Assembly: GCF_002504165.1 (NCBI RefSeq)
Contig: NZ_CP021404.1
Span: 2,728,001-2,792,000 of the forward strand
DNA length: 64,000 nt
Origin: Pacificitalea manganoxidans
GTDB taxonomy: Bacteria; Pseudomonadota; Alphaproteobacteria; Rhodobacterales; Rhodobacteraceae
Reading direction: 5' to 3'
The notes below the pieces were generated by a model that did no database searches, was not told the DNA's origin, and saw nothing but the letters and a program-made list of their open reading frames with translations. This document shows positions 62,184 to 64,000 of the stretch, piece after piece; position 1 is the first letter of the stretch, and every line of letters begins with the position of its first letter. A program made the translations under genes and the position numbers.

Positions 62184-63077
62184 ATGCCGACCTACACCGC
62201 CTTTACCACGATCAACGGCAAACGCGCGGCCGAGACGCTGGGCGAGGCTTTGGAGCAGTTGACGCCCGAACCCACCGGTGTCAGCGTCTTTGAGATCCAA
62301 GAGGACGGCGCGGAAGAAATCGAGACCGAAACCGCCGATTGGGAAATCACCGCGTATTTCATCGAAACCCCCGATGAGGCCGGGCTGGCGCTGCTGGCTG
62401 CCGCGCATGGCTCCGCCCCGTTCGAGGTGACGGAACTGCCGGAAACCGACTGGATCGCCAAGGTGGAGGAAGAACTGGCCCCCGTCGTGGCGGGGCGGTT
62501 TTTCGTCTATGGCAGCCACAGCGCGGACCGCGTGCCCGATGGTGTCGAGCCGCTGCTGATCGAGGCGGGCATGGCGTTTGGCACTGGCCACCACGGCACC
62601 ACGCTGGGCTGTCTGGAAGCGCTGGACCGGCTGATCGATGAGGGCATCGCCCCGCGCGCGGTGGCCGATATCGGCTGCGGCACGGCCGTTCTGGCGATGG
62701 CTGCGGCGCGGATCTGGCAGGTGCCGGTGCTGGCGTCTGACATCGACCCCGTCGCGGTGGAGGTGGCCGAGGTCAATCTGGCGGCCAATGACATGACGGG
62801 TCAGGTGCAGTGTCTGGTGGCCGAAGGTTTCGACAACGAGGTGCTGGCCCAAGCCGCGCCGTTCGATCTGATCTTTGCCAATATCCTGAAGGGGCCGCTG
62901 ATCGGGCTGGCGCCGGATCTGTGCGGCGCGCTGGCCCCGGGCGGCTACGCGATCCTGTCGGGCATCCTGAACCCGCAGGCGGATGCGGTCGTGGCGGCCT
63001 ATGCCGCTGAGGGCGCTACCGTTCACCAGCGTGAAACGATCGGCGACTGGACCACGCTCTGTCTCAAAAAAGCCTGA
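62184..63077 (+). CDS. prmA: Ribosomal protein L11 methyltransferase
   Basis: 297 residues from ATG at 62184 with AGGAG 7 nt upstream. The N-terminal substrate-recognition domain is followed by the methyltransferase: AFGTGHHGTTLGCLEALDRL, VADIGCGTAVLAMAAARIWQ (SAM loop) and DLIFANILKGPLIGLAPDLC (NPPY-like NIL). It trimethylates L11. Earlier in-frame starts overlap the S49 gene and were rejected. Confidence 0.94.
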   Translation: MPTYTAFTTINGKRAAETLGEALEQLTPEPTGVSVFEIQEDGAEEIETETADWEITAYFIETPDEAGLALLAAAHGSAPFEVTELPETDWIAKVEEELAPVVAGRFFVYGSHSADRVPDGVEPLLIEAGMAFGTGHHGTTLGCLEALDRLIDEGIAPRAVADIGCGTAVLAMAAARIWQVPVLASDIDPVAVEVAEVNLAANDMTGQVQCLVAEGFDNEVLAQAAPFDLIFANILKGPLIGLAPDLCGALAPGGYAILSGILNPQADAVVAAYAAEGATVHQRETIGDWTTLCLKKA

Positions 63078-63178
63078 GCCTGCGCCCCAATCCCGCCCGA
63101 ATTGCTTCGTATCCCTGAAACATCGGCGACAGGACTGGGACCGTCGCCGGATCTGGGACACGAACGGAGTGTAGGGCA

Positions 63179-63505
63179 ATGCACAACCAATCCATTTCGA
63201 GCGCCGCACGTAAGCGGCGCGCAGATCACGGCCATGCGGAGACCGCGCTGGTCGCTGACAACCGCTTTGGCGAGATTCGCCGGTCTTCGCGGCGTCGGGG
63301 CAAGATGCGCATGGCGCTGACGGCGCTGGCGGCCTTGGTCGGGTTCAAAGGCGCGGTGCTGGCCGATCTGGGCGCGGTGAATTACATCGCCCGGCTCGAA
63401 TACCTGCGCGACGGCGATGCCATCGACCGGATCGGTTCGTTCGTGATGGGGATCGACCCGCTGACCCTGCAGGTTGCGCAGTGGATCGCGCCGATGATCG
63501 GCTAA
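63179..63505 (+). CDS. Small basic protein of unknown function
   Basis: 108 residues from ATG at 63179 with GGAG 13 nt upstream. The N-terminal third is basic (RKRRADHGHAETALVADNRF, RRSSRRRGKMRMALT), followed by one hydrophobic segment (ALTALAALVGFKGAVLADLG) and a short acidic C-terminal part (IARLEYLRDGDAIDRIGSFV). Probably a single-pass inner-membrane protein. No family recognised. 101 nt after prmA; its stop is followed by an exact terminator. Confidence 0.65.
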   Translation: MHNQSISSAARKRRADHGHAETALVADNRFGEIRRSSRRRGKMRMALTALAALVGFKGAVLADLGAVNYIARLEYLRDGDAIDRIGSFVMGIDPLTLQVAQWIAPMIG

Positions 63506-63553
63506 GGTCCGGGCAAGCCGGGCCACCTGCCCCGGCACTGACACTTCAAATGC

Positions 63554-63589
63554 AAAATGGCCGCGTCCCGATCAGGACGCGGCCATTTT
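63554..63589. terminator. Exact bidirectional terminator
   Basis: AAAATGGCCGCGTCC (63554-63568) and GGACGCGGCCATTTT (63575-63589) form a perfect 15-bp stem with a 6-nt loop and A/T-rich ends in both directions. It separates the plus-strand small protein from the convergent DUF1127 gene. Confidence 0.9.
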
Positions 63590-63615
63590 CATACGGATCG
63601 AATAACTGGCGGGGT

Positions 63616-63798
63616 TCAGCGACCCAGCGCATCCACATCGCTGCGGGTCAGGCCGATATCGTCAAGCTCGCGGTCGGTCAGCGCCGACAGGGCCTTACGG
63701 GTCAGGCGGGTGTCGTTCCAGTCATGCAAACGGCCCAGCAGGCGGGTGAACATGCCGGAACGGGGGGCGCGCAGGGCGGTCTGGTCGAAATAGGTCAT
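63616..63798 (-). CDS. DUF1127 small protein
   Basis: 60 residues from ATG at 63798; a longer 73-residue version with extra N-terminus is possible. The C-terminal DUF1127 motif is clear: TRKALSALTDRELDDIGLTR, SDVDAL. Such small Arg-rich proteins in alphaproteobacteria can bind RNA and are linked to stress response and sRNA turnover in Rhodobacter. The upstream region to the window end (63799-64000) has its promoter; no other supported gene lies there. Confidence 0.85.
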   Translation of the reverse strand: MTYFDQTALRAPRSGMFTRLLGRLHDWNDTRLTRKALSALTDRELDDIGLTRSDVDALGR

Positions 63799-64000
63799 TT
63801 TACGGTCCTCGGGGTTTGGGCTGATGGCCCTATGCAACGGGCCGCGTCATGCCCGGGGAGGTAGAGTTTTCAAACTGCCCTCACAAGGGTGCTTTTTGGC
63901 ATGGCTTGCTTGCAATTTGTGCATAGTAAAAACTTCATGACAGCCGAGCCCGGTGCCCGCGCTGCGGCGCGGCCCGGTCACGGCGCATGCGAAAGCGGCG

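Noticed and set aside
63937-64000. Possible plus-strand start of a gene running off the window
   Set aside because: ATG with no ribosome site and only 21 codons visible; nothing recognisable in them.

Overview
The window reads as a GC-rich, gene-dense chromosomal segment of a marine-type alphaproteobacterium, most likely Rhodobacterales (Roseobacter group). The evidence is the pcaQ/pcaCHG block, an ectoine-degradation cluster (doeDCX-doeAB2), an Irr-type Fur regulator beside fabA-fabB-fabI, the miaB/phoH/ybeY/corC/lnt/metK neighbourhood, and a SAM/SAH-type riboswitch ahead of metK. SAM/SAH riboswitches are known mainly from Rhodobacterales. I see no prophage, complete insertion sequence, CRISPR array or rRNA. 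There is one tRNA, tRNA-Arg(CCT).

Layout. 1-4.4 kb: the 3' end of dtd, then a tight four-gene operon of circularly permuted ATP-grasp protein, alpha-E protein, transglutaminase and the proteasome-like peptidase Anbu. 4.4-8.2 kb: protocatechuate catabolism (pcaC, pcaH, pcaG and a beta-keto acid cleavage enzyme, with divergent pcaQ). 8.2-11.6 kb: zinc uptake, znuA diverging from zur-znuC-znuB across a probable Zur operator. 11.6-15.6 kb: a large CheB/CheR/PAS protein diverging from an unrecognised 209-residue protein; the intergenic gap carries a perfect TTAA-N7-TTAA CtrA-type site. 15.6-21.9 kb: DUF1365 protein and FAD oxidoreductase, an FMN-binding protein, a Hint-domain protein, a luciferase-like monooxygenase and a sugar transferase. 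21.9-28.2 kb: ectoine catabolism. 28.2-31.1 kb: a rhomboid homologue without catalytic residues, trpS and a VOC protein.

31.4-40.2 kb: a minus-strand housekeeping run (miaB, [OmpA and lipoprotein pair], phoH, ybeY, corC, lnt, metK). It is interrupted between miaB and phoH by two envelope proteins sharing a small Cys-containing domain and by two tandem copies of a hairpin-rich dispersed repeat. A third copy lies beside metK. 40.5-45.7 kb: an unknown protein, a degenerate REP-associated tyrosine transposase (RAYT), irr, fabA, fabB and fabI. 45.7-52.8 kb: a secreted basic protein, tRNA-Arg, a LacI regulator, a lipid-linked glycosylation module (GT2, LAB_N, GT39), lolA, a lytic-transglycosylase-like lipoprotein and hspQ. 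52.9-64 kb: ggt, glpK, uvrC, an SDR, a Ca/Na antiporter, a small zinc-ribbon protein, an S49 peptidase, prmA, a small membrane-anchored protein and a DUF1127 protein.

The most interesting items are the Anbu operon (a partly described peptide-ligation/proteolysis system), the family of structured repeats with covarying stems together with the decayed RAYT, the SAM/SAH riboswitch, the CtrA-type site at the chemotaxis-like gene, the alternative hairpins after glpK, and the pca operon that carries a BKACE enzyme but no pcaD. All functional calls come from reading motifs and gene order by eye; no database search was run.
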